A DNA stretch of 64,000 nt from Alishewanella agri BL06 (GTDB taxonomy: Bacteria; Pseudomonadota; Gammaproteobacteria; Enterobacterales; Alteromonadaceae), in NCBI RefSeq assembly GCF_000272005.1, contig NZ_AKKU01000012.1:1-64000 (forward strand), written 5' to 3'. Made by a program: the position numbers and the translations under genes. Shown piece after piece: positions 9,917 to 19,726 of the stretch (the first letter of the stretch is position 1; every line of letters starts with the position of its first letter). The notes under the pieces are model-generated. The model was not told the DNA's origin and searched no databases. It worked only from the letters and a program-made list of their open reading frames with translations.

Positions 9917-10534
9917 ATGTTTTTAAAAAAATTTAATAATACTAAGCTACTAGTTGCACTGTTACTGGCAGTTGCCAGTGGCGGCCTGACCGCCGCCGAC
10001 ATTACGGCGAAGTTACCTTCCCGCATCAGCACAGTAACGGCGGGGGGTGAGCCCGTTGTGTTACTGGGCGACGAGCTAAAAACCGGTCAACCGGCACCGG
10101 CGTTTAAAGTGGTTGACAATAATTTTAAACCGGTGTCACTGGCTGATTTTAAAGGTCAGACCGTTTTACTTAGTATCGTACCCAGTATTGATACCGGCAT
10201 CTGTTCGCTGCAAACTAAACGTTTTAATGAAGAAGTCAGTAAGTTACCCGACTCCGTGACCCTGCTCACCATCAGCACCGATCTGCCGTTCGCCCAAAAA
10301 CGTTTTTGCGAACAAGAACAAGTTGCCAGTATGGCGGTATTATCGGATGCTGTTTGGCGCGATTTTGGCAGCAGCTACGGCTTGTTGATTAAAGATATGG
10401 GTTTATTAACCCGAGCCATTATCGTGATTGATAATCAGGGAAAGGTGGCTTACCAACAGTTAGTACCTGAACTGGCACAAGAGCCGGATTACAACGCTGC
10501 GCTACAGGCGCTGCGTAAGGTACTGGGGAATTAG
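9917..10534 (+). CDS. tpx: Thiol peroxidase with an export signal
   Basis: An atypical 2-Cys peroxiredoxin reducing peroxides with thioredoxin-type donors. The peroxidatic Cys96 is in PSIDTGICS and the resolving Cys131 in AQKRFCE, a spacing like E. coli C61/C95. Unlike the roughly 168-residue cytoplasmic enzyme, this 205-residue form starts with KK, a hydrophobic stretch LLVALLLAVA and a likely cleavage after LTAA (about residue 27), so I infer a periplasmic location. The ATG at 9917 has GGAG six bases upstream; an in-frame TTG at 9905 is less likely. Monocistronic, with its own terminator. Confidence 0.92.
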   Translation: MFLKKFNNTKLLVALLLAVASGGLTAADITAKLPSRISTVTAGGEPVVLLGDELKTGQPAPAFKVVDNNFKPVSLADFKGQTVLLSIVPSIDTGICSLQTKRFNEEVSKLPDSVTLLTISTDLPFAQKRFCEQEQVASMAVLSDAVWRDFGSSYGLLIKDMGLLTRAIIVIDNQGKVAYQQLVPELAQEPDYNAALQALRKVLGN

Positions 10535-10547
10535 GCTGATACCTTAT

Positions 10548-10579
10548 AACAAAAGCCCGGTCGATGCCGGGCTTTTGTT
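10548..10579. terminator. Bidirectional terminator between tpx and adk
   Basis: A 13-bp perfect stem (10548-10560 with 10567-10579) around loop TCGATG, with A-rich left and T-rich right arms, placed between two convergent genes. It should work in both directions. Confidence 0.88.
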
Positions 10580-10592
10580 GTCTGGTTGGGAC

Positions 10593-11261
<669 letters not shown>

Positions 11262-11403
11262 TTAATCTGTAAATTTTACCGGGTCTAATCTTTGCATAAT
11301 GCGCGGGGTGAAACAAGAAATTTGTCAACTGGTGCTACCTGACACTGCGCCAATCCTCGCCTTTAGTCGATAGCCTTGGCGCAGCAGCCAACTCGGGCCT
11401 GAA

Positions 11404-11451
11404 ACGGCGGCAAAGGGGAAAAAGCAGCTATTTTCCTCCGGAAACCGCCGT
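11404..11451 (-). terminator. Possible terminator of the chemoreceptor gene
   Basis: On the minus strand a 7-bp GC-rich outer stem (11445-11451 with 11404-11410) encloses a second pairing of GAGGAAAA with a T/C-rich arm, followed only by TTTC. It starts 11 bases after the chemoreceptor stop. The T tract is short, so this is tentative. Confidence 0.35.
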
Positions 11452-11461
11452 CTTACTGCGA

Positions 11462-13390
11462 CTAAAGTCTGAACCGGCGTACCAGCTCCTGCAGTTGTTC
11501 CGCCAGGGTAGACAGTGAATCACTGGCTTGAGCTGATTGACTGACATTATCATTGGTTTGATAAGCCACATCACTGATTCGATGGAAGTTTTGATTAATA
11601 TCTCTTGATACTACCGTTTGCTGTTCGGTTGCAGTGGCAATCTGGTGAGTAGTACTACTAATCAGTTCCACCGCTTCATAAATGGCTGCCAAAGCCTGAT
11701 CAGCTGCCGCGGCACGCTCGGCGGTCGATTTCGCCGCTTGTTCGCTATTATCAGTGGCTTTTACTGCATTATCAGTACCGTGCTGCAACTTATCGATCAT
11801 CTGCTTAATTTCAGTGGTTGAATCTTTAGTGCGACTGGCCAGCGTCCTTACTTCATCTGCTACCACCGCAAAACCGCGGCCACTCTCACCGGCACGCGCT
11901 GCTTCAATAGCCGCATTGAGCGCCAGCAAGTTGGTTTGCTCAGCGATACCCTCAATCACTTGTAAAATATTGCCAATCTGATCGCTGTCTTTTTTCAGCA
12001 GCCGGATAATCGTGGCGGCGGAGCTGACTTCTTTCGATAAATTGGCTAATTCACGAATTGTTGTGCTGACAATTTGCCGGCCATTTTTGCTTTCCTGTTC
12101 GGCCTGGGCAGCCGCTTCTGCTGCTTGCTGGGTATTGTGTGACACTTCCTCCAGAGTGCTGGTCATCTCATTCATCGCTACAGCGGCACTGCTGATTTCG
12201 GTATTTTGTTGCTGCATCCCGGCACTGGTTTGCTGGTTAATCTGCGATAACTCAGTCGATGCTGCAGCGACCTGATCAGAATAATTACTGACCTCCCCCA
12301 GCATCTGCCGCAAGCGCTGCTGCATCTGAGCAATGGCGGCTAATAAACTACTGCTGTCGTCTGAACGCAGATTAATACTGCCACTCAGATCACCCTCGGC
12401 AACGCGTTGTACTACCGCAGCGGCATATTCCGGCTCGCCGCCCAGGGTACGGGTGACCTTTTTCACCAACAGCAAACAGACGACTGTCGCCAGCACTAGC
12501 ACCACCACCGCTGCGATCAGTAAGGTCCAGAACATTTCCCGTACTTCGGCCAACGCCTCCTGTTGCCGGCTTTCCAGCACCAGGCTCCAGCCTAACATCG
12601 GCATAAACTGATAACTGCCAATCACCGGCGTCGCTGCAGCGTTTTGATAGAGCCCAACGCCGCTTTGTTGTTGTTTAGTGGCTTCTGCCGCCTGAGTCGT
12701 CAGCTTAGCATCCTTAGCGACAGACGGCGCTGTGGTAATGGCTTTACCTTCGGTGTCCAGCAAATAAATTTCGGTATAGTCATTGCGGCTTAATTCATTC
12801 ACTTTGCGAAAAATCGTCTCCAGCTGCACGGCACCACGCATCACCGCCACTATCTGATTATTTTGCCGGATCGGGATCGCTACTGTACTGACGGTTTGGC
12901 CGGTAGCGCGGGAAACCACCGGCTGCGAAAAGGTATCCTGACCAGCGATTGCCTGCTTAAACCAGGCGCGGTCTGCCACATTAAAGGCGTTGGCTTCCGC
13001 TTCACTCAACACTTTGGCCTGGCCATTGGCGAAGCTGACACCGGCCATGCCTAAGCCATCCGGCCCCACCACAAAGATGGTGTCGTAAAAACCACTATTC
13101 TGTGCCAATTGCTGCATCAATTCGGTCGCCAGCGGTAAATTCAGTTGCTGTACTGAGGGTAAGGTTGCCAGTAGCCGCATTTCATCCTGCCGCACCAGTA
13201 ACCAATCAGTGAACGCATCGGCATTCAGCTCGGCGGCACTGCGTAACGAACTGACTACCCCGTCAGTTTGCGAGTCCTGATAGCGGACAAAGAGTAGGCT
13301 GGTCAGCAGTAGAATCGCTGCCAGAAACAAAGAAATCATACTAAGGGTTAAACGACCGCCAAAACCAAGGCGTTGCCAGAACTGCTGCAT
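11462..13390 (-). CDS. Methyl-accepting chemotaxis protein
   Basis: A transmembrane chemoreceptor for the CheA/CheW pathway. The 642-residue chain has a first membrane helix (about 13-33), a periplasmic ligand domain of about 250 residues likely of the double-Cache type (contains [12 protein letters not shown] and [18 protein letters not shown]), a second helix (about 287-310), a HAMP domain (about 311-365) and a cytoplasmic signalling domain with the near-invariant hairpin [18 protein letters not shown] and [15 protein letters not shown]. No C-terminal NWETF-type tether is present. The ligand cannot be told from sequence. It sits between htpG and adk, adjacent in many relatives. Confidence 0.95.
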   Translation of the reverse strand: MQQFWQRLGFGGRLTLSMISLFLAAILLLTSLLFVRYQDSQTDGVVSSLRSAAELNADAFTDWLLVRQDEMRLLATLPSVQQLNLPLATELMQQLAQNSGFYDTIFVVGPDGLGMAGVSFANGQAKVLSEAEANAFNVADRAWFKQAIAGQDTFSQPVVSRATGQTVSTVAIPIRQNNQIVAVMRGAVQLETIFRKVNELSRNDYTEIYLLDTEGKAITTAPSVAKDAKLTTQAAEATKQQQSGVGLYQNAAATPVIGSYQFMPMLGWSLVLESRQQEALAEVREMFWTLLIAAVVVLVLATVVCLLLVKKVTRTLGGEPEYAAAVVQRVAEGDLSGSINLRSDDSSSLLAAIAQMQQRLRQMLGEVSNYSDQVAAASTELSQINQQTSAGMQQQNTEISSAAVAMNEMTSTLEEVSHNTQQAAEAAAQAEQESKNGRQIVSTTIRELANLSKEVSSAATIIRLLKKDSDQIGNILQVIEGIAEQTNLLALNAAIEAARAGESGRGFAVVADEVRTLASRTKDSTTEIKQMIDKLQHGTDNAVKATDNSEQAAKSTAERAAAADQALAAIYEAVELISSTTHQIATATEQQTVVSRDINQNFHRISDVAYQTNDNVSQSAQASDSLSTLAEQLQELVRRFRL

Positions 13391-13487
13391 AGCTCACCTG
13401 TCTGTTATTGTTGTAGCTGCTGTAGCAAGTATAGTGAGAATTTGCAGTAATTGGATGATACAGAATAATTTTTGGGCTGAAAGATCA

Positions 13488-13515
13488 AAAAAGGGGCTGG
13501 TAATACCAGCCCCTC
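13488..13515 (-). terminator. Rho-independent terminator of htpG
   Basis: Read on the minus strand, a 9-bp perfect stem (13507-13515 with 13493-13501, loop of five) is followed by a run of T, 21 bases beyond the htpG stop. Confidence 0.9.
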
Positions 13516-13535
13516 TATCAATAGCCAGTTTATGG

Positions 13536-15467
13536 TTACTTTGCCAGTGACAGTAACAAGCTATTTAAGCGGGTCACAAAGCTGGCCGGATTTTTCAGGC
13601 TGCCACGCTCGGCCAGTAATGCCTGTTCAAACAGCACTTCAGCCCATTGCTGGAAGCGACTTTCGTCCTGCTCGTCGGCGATATGTTTCACCAGTTGATG
13701 CTCCGGATTGAGCTCAAAAATCGGTTTCACGTCTGGCACCTTCTGCCCTACCGATTCCATCAGCTTGATCATCTGGGTGCTCATATCAAACTCATCGGTC
13801 ACCACACAGGCCGGGCTGTCGGTTAAACGATGGCTAACCTTAACATCTTTAACCTGCTCACCCAGCGCCTTTTTAAAGCGCTCTAACACTGAGGCAAAGG
13901 CTTCTTCGGTTTTCTTCTGCTCTTCTTTGGTTTGCTCGTCATCCAGTTTCGACAAGTCCAAACCACCTTTGGCAACAGAGCGGAACTTCTTACCGTCGAA
14001 TTCCGGCAGATGCTGCATCAGCCACTCGTCGATGCGATCGGATAACAGTAACACTTCCAGCCCCTTCTTGCGGAACACCTCCAGATGCGGGCTGTGTTTC
14101 GCCGCTTCATGGCTATCCGCCACCAGGAAATAAATCTCGTCCTGGCCTTCTTTCATCCGGCTGACATAGTCGGCCAGTGCTACGTTTTGCACACTGCTGT
14201 CGTTATGGGTAGAGGCAAAACGTAGCAAGGCGGCAATTTGCTCTTTATTGGCGAAATCTTCTGCCGGGCCCTCTTTTAGCACCTGACCAAACTCATTCCA
14301 GAACAGCTGATACTGCTCGCTGTCTTTAGCCAGCTTTTCCAGCATTTTCAGCGCGCGGCTGCTGCAACCTTTGCGCAGGCTCTGGCTGACCTTGGTATCC
14401 TGCAGAATTTCACGCGATACGTTCAGCGGCAGATCGCTGGAATCCAGCACACCCTTGATAAAGCGCAGGTAGCTTGGCATAAACTGCTCGGCATCATCCA
14501 TAATAAAGACGCGCTGAACATAGAGCTTCAAACCATGCTTGGCTTCACGGTTCCACATATCAAAGGGCGCTTTCTTCGGCACATACAACAGGCTGGTGTA
14601 GTTGTTATTCCCCTCAACCTTGTTATGGCTCCAGCTTAACGGCTCGCTCCAGTCGTGGGAAATATGCTTATAGAACTCTTTGTATTCGTCATCAGTGATT
14701 TCTGACTTATCACGGGTCCACAGGGCTGTGGCCTTATTCACTGCCTGCCAGTGGCCTTCAGTCGCCGGGATCTTTTCACCGTCTTCTTCACGCTCCGGCG
14801 TGCCTTCCTGCCACATTTCCACCGGAATCGAGATATGATCTGAATACTTAGTGACGATACTTTCAACTTTCCAGCGACTTAGGAACTCATCCTCGCCATC
14901 ACGCAGGTGCAGCACGATCTCGGTACCGCGACTGGCTTTATTGATCTTGCTAATGGTGTAGTCACCCTCACCGGCCGACTCCCACTCTACGGCGCTATCT
15001 GCCGGCAGACCAGCTTTACGGGTACGCACTGTGACCTTTTCTGCGACGATAAAGGCCGAATAGAAGCCAACACCAAACTGACCAATTAATTTGGAGTCTT
15101 TGCTTTGATCGCCAGACAATTGTGAAAAGAATTCTTTAGTACCAGACTTGGCGATAGTACCCAGGTGTGCAATAACATCGGCCTCATCCATACCGATACC
15201 GTTATCGCTGATAGTCAGGGTACGCGCCTGCTCATCCAGGCTGATCCTTACCCGCAGTTCGCCATCATCACCATATAAACTGCTGTCTGATAACGCTAAA
15301 AAGCGCAGTTTATCGGCGGCATCTGAGGCATTAGATACCAGTTCCCGCAGGAAAATTTCTTTATTGGAATACAGCGAATGGATCATCAGCTGCAAAAGTT
15401 GTTTTACTTCTGCCTGAAAGCCATGAGTTTGCTTCTGGCCAGCAGCGTTGGCAGTGGTCTCACTCAT
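13536..15467 (-). CDS. htpG: Chaperone protein HtpG (Hsp90)
   Basis: The bacterial Hsp90, an ATP-driven dimeric chaperone. The 643-residue protein has the GHKL ATPase motifs in order: [18 protein letters not shown] and GQFGVGFYS. Middle-domain motifs such as VFIMDDAE and [11 protein letters not shown] and a C-terminal dimerisation region follow. The ATG has AGAGGA just upstream. A sigma-32 promoter lies 65-92 bases upstream and a terminator just downstream, so it can be an independent heat-shock unit although it follows recR. Confidence 0.97.
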   Translation of the reverse strand: MSETTANAAGQKQTHGFQAEVKQLLQLMIHSLYSNKEIFLRELVSNASDAADKLRFLALSDSSLYGDDGELRVRISLDEQARTLTISDNGIGMDEADVIAHLGTIAKSGTKEFFSQLSGDQSKDSKLIGQFGVGFYSAFIVAEKVTVRTRKAGLPADSAVEWESAGEGDYTISKINKASRGTEIVLHLRDGEDEFLSRWKVESIVTKYSDHISIPVEMWQEGTPEREEDGEKIPATEGHWQAVNKATALWTRDKSEITDDEYKEFYKHISHDWSEPLSWSHNKVEGNNNYTSLLYVPKKAPFDMWNREAKHGLKLYVQRVFIMDDAEQFMPSYLRFIKGVLDSSDLPLNVSREILQDTKVSQSLRKGCSSRALKMLEKLAKDSEQYQLFWNEFGQVLKEGPAEDFANKEQIAALLRFASTHNDSSVQNVALADYVSRMKEGQDEIYFLVADSHEAAKHSPHLEVFRKKGLEVLLLSDRIDEWLMQHLPEFDGKKFRSVAKGGLDLSKLDDEQTKEEQKKTEEAFASVLERFKKALGEQVKDVKVSHRLTDSPACVVTDEFDMSTQMIKLMESVGQKVPDVKPIFELNPEHQLVKHIADEQDESRFQQWAEVLFEQALLAERGSLKNPASFVTRLNSLLLSLAK

Positions 15468-15531
15468 CTTGGGGTCCTCTATAGGTATAACGAGACAAAA
15501 AGACGGCGCGGCGCGCCGATAACTCCACCAG

Positions 15532-15559
15532 ATATGGGGGTATTCAGGATGATTTCAAG
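15532..15559 (-). promoter_or_regulatory. Sigma-32 (heat-shock) promoter of htpG
   Basis: On the minus strand CTTGAAA (15559-15553), a 13-base spacer and CCCCATAT (15539-15532) match the RpoH consensus CTTGAAA-N11-16-CCCCATNT at every defined base. It lies between recR and htpG and points at htpG. Confidence 0.9.
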
Positions 15560-15578
15560 AGTGGATTAAAAGCGCTGA

Positions 15579-16181
15579 TTAAAAACGTTTACGCCCGGAT
15601 AAGGCATGCGCCAGGGTAGAACCGTCGATATATTCCAGTTCCCCGCCCACCGGCAGGCCTTGCGCCAGGCGGGTGACAGTGCACTGATATTGCTGACACA
15701 GCTCAGCAATATAAAACGCTGTGGCTTCGCCTTCGACCGTCGGATTGGTAGCCAGAATCACTTCACTGATACTACCACTGGCCAGTTGCTTGGCCAGTAA
15801 GTCAAGGCCGAGTTGCTCCGGGCCTATGCCATCGAGCGGCGATAAATAGCCCATTAGCACAAAGTAGCGCCCCTGAAACTGGCCGGTTTGCTCGATGGCC
15901 AATTGGTCGGCTGCTGACCCGACAATACACAGGGTTTCTGCCTCAGCACGGCGCGGATCGCTGCAAATAGCACACAGCGCCTGTTCACTAAAGGTGCGGC
16001 ATTGCTGACATTGACCAATGCCGTTCATCGCAGCGGTTAAAGCCGCCCCAAGCCTGGCCCCGCCACTGCGATTACGCTCCAGCAGTTGTAATGCCATGCG
16101 TTGGGCCGATTTCGGGCCCACCCCCGGCAACACGCGTAGTGCATCAATCAACTGCTGTAACAGCGGCGGGAGCTTAGCCAT
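15579..16181 (-). CDS. recR: Recombination protein RecR
   Basis: Works with RecO and RecF to load RecA on gapped DNA. The 200-residue protein has an N-terminal helix-hairpin-helix ([13 protein letters not shown]), a C4 zinc finger (CQQC ... CAIC, about 58-73), a Toprim domain starting near IVGSAAD with acidic pair PLDGIGPE, and the C-terminal [14 protein letters not shown]. It starts five bases after ybaB, in the conserved dnaX-ybaB-recR order. Confidence 0.97.
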   Translation of the reverse strand: MAKLPPLLQQLIDALRVLPGVGPKSAQRMALQLLERNRSGGARLGAALTAAMNGIGQCQQCRTFSEQALCAICSDPRRAEAETLCIVGSAADQLAIEQTGQFQGRYFVLMGYLSPLDGIGPEQLGLDLLAKQLASGSISEVILATNPTVEGEATAFYIAELCQQYQCTVTRLAQGLPVGGELEYIDGSTLAHALSGRKRF

Positions 16182-16186
16182 AATGC

Positions 16187-16513
16187 TTAGAAAGGTAACT
16201 TCATACCTGGCGGCAATTGTAACCCACCGGTGATTTTTGCCATTTGTTCTTTATTATTTTCTTCAACCCGACGCACCGCATCATTTAATGCCGCGGCTAT
16301 CAGATCTTCCAGCATTTCTTTGTCATCACTCATCAGACTGTCATCAATGCTCACCCGGCGAACATTGTGATTACCGGTCATGGTGACTTTAACCAGGCCG
16401 GCGCCGGCTTCACCGGTCACTTCCATATTGGCAATTTCGGCCTGCATCTTTTGCATCTTTTCCTGCATGGCCTGTGCTTGTTTGAGCATATTGCCCATAC
16501 CGCCTTTAAACAT
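16187..16513 (-). CDS. ybaB: Nucleoid-associated protein YbaB/EbfC
   Basis: A small dimeric DNA-binding protein of the YbaB/EbfC family. The 108-residue product has the usual pattern: a glycine/methionine start ([14 protein letters not shown]), a long helix, a central sheet with [19 protein letters not shown], and a C-terminal helix rich in acidic residues, ending [13 protein letters not shown]. Between dnaX and recR as in most gammaproteobacteria. Confidence 0.96.
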   Translation of the reverse strand: MFKGGMGNMLKQAQAMQEKMQKMQAEIANMEVTGEAGAGLVKVTMTGNHNVRRVSIDDSLMSDDKEMLEDLIAAALNDAVRRVEENNKEQMAKITGGLQLPPGMKLPF

Positions 16514-16583
16514 AATTCTCTCTCTCTGTTAGGAACTGACAAAGCTGGCGACAAGATAATGATTCAGCGCCAAAATTACAAGG

Positions 16584-18794
16584 TTAATTCACCTGCAGCG
16601 TGTCCAGCTGCAACTCGGCGGCAAAGCGCAGCTGGATCTCTTGCAGTTTGGGATCCTGCTGCAACAACCGGCTAACGTAATCCTTACGCTCCTGCTCGAT
16701 CTGCTGTTGGATCGCCAGTGGTGTGTTTAGCACCTGCTCCTGATACTGAATCGCCAGCTCGAAACCCGCCGGAAATACCGGCGCAATCGCCTGGTACAAT
16801 TTAGTACGAAAAGCCGGGTTATCCAGATGTTGCTGATGCCGTGCGACGGTGAGCAAAACTTGCTGCCCTTGCTGGCTGAGCGCACTATTTAACAGATACA
16901 GACGTAATAAACCACCCAGCTCTAATTGCTCAATCAATCTGGCCCAGGCGTCCACCTGCGCCGCAAACCGAATCGAAAAGCGTTGCTCATCCGGCAACTC
17001 GGTATCCGCTGCTGGCAGAGGTTCGAAGCTTTGCTGTTGCCACCAGGCTTCTGACAGCTGCGCTTGCTCACTCAGCTCGTCGTTGCTGAGCTCAGCGAGC
17101 TGCTCGTTAAACGCCTCGCTAACATCAACTTCGGCCTGGCTGGCGGTATAACCAGCATATTCCGCGGCGGCGACAGCGTCTGTTGCGATCGCGACGGAAG
17201 GCGAAGCAAGCTCTGCCGATTCAGGCTTTACCGCGGCGGCTGTCGGCACCGCAACAGTCGTGGCTTCCATTCTCACCGGCGCAGAGGAGGCTGCAACTGA
17301 GGCTGAGAGTGATGGAACTGTCTGCTGCGGCGCCGGTTGGCGCTCAAACTTTTTTGTTGCCGCTTCCTGCGCTGCATTGGTTGTTGGCAGTGCCAAACCA
17401 CGTCGGGCCATAATCCGCGCCGTTACGGCATCAATCTGCGTGGCCGGCTCTGCTGTACTATTGGCCTGAACATTGCCAGTATGCCCGGCAGGCGGCGTCT
17501 CGGGCGTTATTGCTGTTGCTGTGGTCCCGGCTGCAGGCTGTGGCAGCGCCCCGGCAGCCTGTGCCAAGGTTGGGCCTTCCTGAGGCATGGCAGCTGTTGT
17601 AGCAACGGCTGGCGCTACTGCTGCCGGACCTGGCGTTGGTACTGCCGCTTGATTTGCTGGCAGTACCGCGCTGGACTTGGCAGCTGGCATCTTTTGCGGT
17701 GGCGTGGTCTGTGTCGCCGGCACAAAGGCTAAAGCACGAAGCAGCGCCATCTCCAGGCCAATAGCGGGCTCTGGTGCATAGGGTAAATCTCTTTTCCCAC
17801 TCACCAAGAGCTGATAATACAACTGTAGCGCTTCCGGGGTCTGACTGGCCGCAAACTGACGAATGGCGTCGGCATAGTCACTATGTTCAGCAGCGGCAGG
17901 TTCAAATTGGGTTAAGGCCGTTAGATGCAGCAGCGCCAGTAGATCATCCAGCACCTGCAGATAGTCAGCTTGCTGACTCAGTAACTGTTGCAGGCTATGC
18001 TGTAACGCAGCCAGATCGGCGGCGAATAAACTCTGTAATAACTGCAGCGCCCAACTGGTATCCAGTAAACCCAGCATCTCCCGCACCGGCTGTAACTTCA
18101 CCTCACCATTGCCAAGGGCAATCGCCTGATCGGTCAGGCTGAGGGAATCCCGCAAACTGCCTTTGGCGGCTTTGGCCAGCAGGGCTAAAGCGGCATCATC
18201 GAATGGCAGTTGCTCGGCCTGCAATACTGTGGCCAGATGCTGCTGAATTTGTGCTACCGTTAAGGCCTTTAAACTAAACTGCAAACAACGCGACAGTACA
18301 GTAACCGGCAGCTTTTGCGGGTCGGTGGTCGCCAGTAAGAACTTCACATGCGGCGGCGGCTCTTCCAGCGTTTTTAATAAGGCATTAAAGCTGTGCCGCG
18401 ACAGCATATGCACTTCGTCTATCAGGTATACCTTGTAACGGCCCCGGCTTGGTGCATATTGCACATTGTCCAGCAAGTCGCGGGTATCTTCGACCTTAGT
18501 CCGCGATGCGGCGTCGATTTCCATTAAATCAACATAGTTACCGCCATCTATCTCTAAGCAGGTGCTACATTGACCACAGGGCGTTGCGGTAATACCGGTC
18601 TCACAGTTCAGACTTTTGGCGAAAATGCGGGCGATGGTGGTTTTACCGACACCTCGGGTGCCGGTAAATAAATAGGCATGATGTAAACGGGCGCTATTGA
18701 GTGCATTGGCCAGCGCTGTTTTCACATGCTGCTGTCCCACCAGTTCACTAAATTGGCGTGGCCGCCATTTCCTGGCCAGAACCTGATAACTCAT
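16584..18794 (-). CDS. dnaX: DNA polymerase III subunits tau and gamma
   Basis: Clamp-loader ATPase and replisome organiser. The full-length tau form is 736 residues against 643 in E. coli. The AAA+ part has Walker A GTRGVGKTT (about 45-53), zinc cysteines in CGQCSTC, DEVHMLS and the SRC arginine-finger motif. A Pro/Ala/Thr-rich linker of about 170 residues (370-540) accounts for the extra length, followed by the tau domains that bind DnaB and polymerase alpha. Codons 480-482 hold a -1 frameshift signal expected to give a gamma form of about 483 residues. It follows apt and precedes ybaB. Confidence 0.96.
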   Translation of the reverse strand: MSYQVLARKWRPRQFSELVGQQHVKTALANALNSARLHHAYLFTGTRGVGKTTIARIFAKSLNCETGITATPCGQCSTCLEIDGGNYVDLMEIDAASRTKVEDTRDLLDNVQYAPSRGRYKVYLIDEVHMLSRHSFNALLKTLEEPPPHVKFLLATTDPQKLPVTVLSRCLQFSLKALTVAQIQQHLATVLQAEQLPFDDAALALLAKAAKGSLRDSLSLTDQAIALGNGEVKLQPVREMLGLLDTSWALQLLQSLFAADLAALQHSLQQLLSQQADYLQVLDDLLALLHLTALTQFEPAAAEHSDYADAIRQFAASQTPEALQLYYQLLVSGKRDLPYAPEPAIGLEMALLRALAFVPATQTTPPQKMPAAKSSAVLPANQAAVPTPGPAAVAPAVATTAAMPQEGPTLAQAAGALPQPAAGTTATAITPETPPAGHTGNVQANSTAEPATQIDAVTARIMARRGLALPTTNAAQEAATKKFERQPAPQQTVPSLSASVAASSAPVRMEATTVAVPTAAAVKPESAELASPSVAIATDAVAAAEYAGYTASQAEVDVSEAFNEQLAELSNDELSEQAQLSEAWWQQQSFEPLPAADTELPDEQRFSIRFAAQVDAWARLIEQLELGGLLRLYLLNSALSQQGQQVLLTVARHQQHLDNPAFRTKLYQAIAPVFPAGFELAIQYQEQVLNTPLAIQQQIEQERKDYVSRLLQQDPKLQEIQLRFAAELQLDTLQVN
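17330..17368 (-). promoter_or_regulatory. Programmed -1 frameshift signal in dnaX
   Basis: On the minus strand the heptamer A AAA AAG (17355-17349) is in the correct frame (codons ACA AAA AAG). A -1 slip is followed by GTT and then TGA at 17346-17344, ending gamma at about residue 483. The stimulatory elements known in E. coli have counterparts: a purine-rich AGGAAG seven bases upstream (17368-17363) and a 5-bp GC hairpin (17343-17339 with 17334-17330) five bases downstream. Confidence 0.88.
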
Positions 18795-18835
18795 GCCGGC
18801 ATCCTGTCTTGTTGCGAAGTAACGCTAGCCTAACC

Positions 18836-19384
18836 CTATTCGCCGTGATACTCAACCAGACTACACAGGGTTAAACCAAGCTTTTCTAACCGTGCAACAC
18901 CGCCCAGTTCTGGTAAGGCGATCACAAAGGCGGCATCAGCTACAGTGCCACCTAAACGACGTACCAGTTTTACCGTGGCATCAATGGTGCCGCCGGTGGC
19001 CAGTAAATCGTCAACCAACAGCACTTTATCGCCGGCAACGATAGCATCAGCGTGTAATTCCAGCGCATCTTCGCCATATTCCAAAGAATAGGCCTGTGAA
19101 ATACGCTCGCGTGGTAACTTGCCCGGTTTACGTACTGGTACAAAGGCTACTCCCAACGCATAAGCTAAAGGGGCACCAAAAATAAAGCCGCGCGATTCAG
19201 TACCAATAATCTTCGTAATACCAGCAGCCTGATACCGGGCGACAAAGGCATCAATCACTTTTTTAAAACTGGGGCCATCCTGCATCAGGCTGGTGACATC
19301 CCGAAAGGTAATGCCCGGTTTGGGATAATTTTCTACCGTTTTAATCACGGCCTTTAGTTCGGTTGCAAGCTGTTGGTAGTCCAT
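18836..19384 (-). CDS. apt: Adenine phosphoribosyltransferase
   Basis: Salvages adenine with PRPP to AMP. The 182-residue protein has the adenine-site motifs FRDVTSL and ESRGFIFG and the PRPP-binding motif [13 protein letters not shown]. It lies 41 bases upstream of dnaX on the same strand, the E. coli order. A terminator just upstream separates it from the small gene at 19457. Confidence 0.97.
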   Translation of the reverse strand: MDYQQLATELKAVIKTVENYPKPGITFRDVTSLMQDGPSFKKVIDAFVARYQAAGITKIIGTESRGFIFGAPLAYALGVAFVPVRKPGKLPRERISQAYSLEYGEDALELHADAIVAGDKVLLVDDLLATGGTIDATVKLVRRLGGTVADAAFVIALPELGGVARLEKLGLTLCSLVEYHGE

Positions 19385-19410
19385 CTCTATACCCTTAACT
19401 CAATACAGAC

Positions 19411-19434
19411 AAAAAAGCCGCCCCGGTGGCGGCT
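19411..19434 (-). terminator. Rho-independent terminator of the 39-residue ORF
   Basis: On the minus strand AGCCGCC (19434-19428), a five-base loop and GGCGGCT (19422-19416) are followed by six T. It lies between the small gene and apt, so the small gene has its own transcript end. Confidence 0.85.
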
Positions 19435-19456
19435 AGTACCCGATGTAACCTTACTT

Positions 19457-19576
19457 TCAGGAAAGTAACTGGATCCAGCGGAGGATCGGGGCCAGACATA
19501 ACAGGCCAGCGAAACAAATAACGAATAATATTAACTGCTTCAGGTCGAAGCTGTCTTTAAAGTTTTCATCAGCCAT
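19457..19576 (-). CDS. Small single-pass membrane protein, 39 residues
   Basis: Not recognised as a named family. The ORF starts with ATG and encodes a charged N-terminus (MADENFKDSFDLKQ), one hydrophobic helix (about 15-31, LILFVICFAGLLCLA) with two cysteines, and a short tail ILRWIQLLS. A weak GGCGG lies nine bases upstream. A terminator sits directly downstream, and another terminator lies upstream after the TonB receptor gene, so it occupies its own small transcription unit in an otherwise empty 342-base gap. Conservation in relatives would be the test. A chance ORF is possible but the helix and flanking terminators argue against it. Confidence 0.6.
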   Translation of the reverse strand: MADENFKDSFDLKQLILFVICFAGLLCLAPILRWIQLLS

Positions 19577-19660
19577 ACTGCTTTACCGCCTACATATTGA
19601 TCTACATCAAAACCGGCGCCTATGGTAATGAATTTCGTCGCCTTTGAAAAGCGCAACCGC

Positions 19661-19696
19661 GAAAAGAAAAGCCCCGGCTGTGCGTAGCCGGGGCTT
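19661..19696 (-). terminator. Rho-independent terminator of the first TonB receptor
   Basis: An 11-bp perfect stem (19669-19679 with 19686-19696) lies 31 bases after the receptor stop; on the minus strand it runs into TTTTCTTTTC. Confidence 0.88.
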
Positions 19697-19726
19697 TATA
19701 GTACTTAGTAACCTAAGGGAGTTAGA

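Noticed and set aside
17183-17732. Long open frames on the plus strand opposite the dnaX linker
   Set aside because: They mirror the GC-rich Pro/Ala codons of dnaX, have no ribosome binding sites and give low-complexity Cys/Arg-rich peptides.
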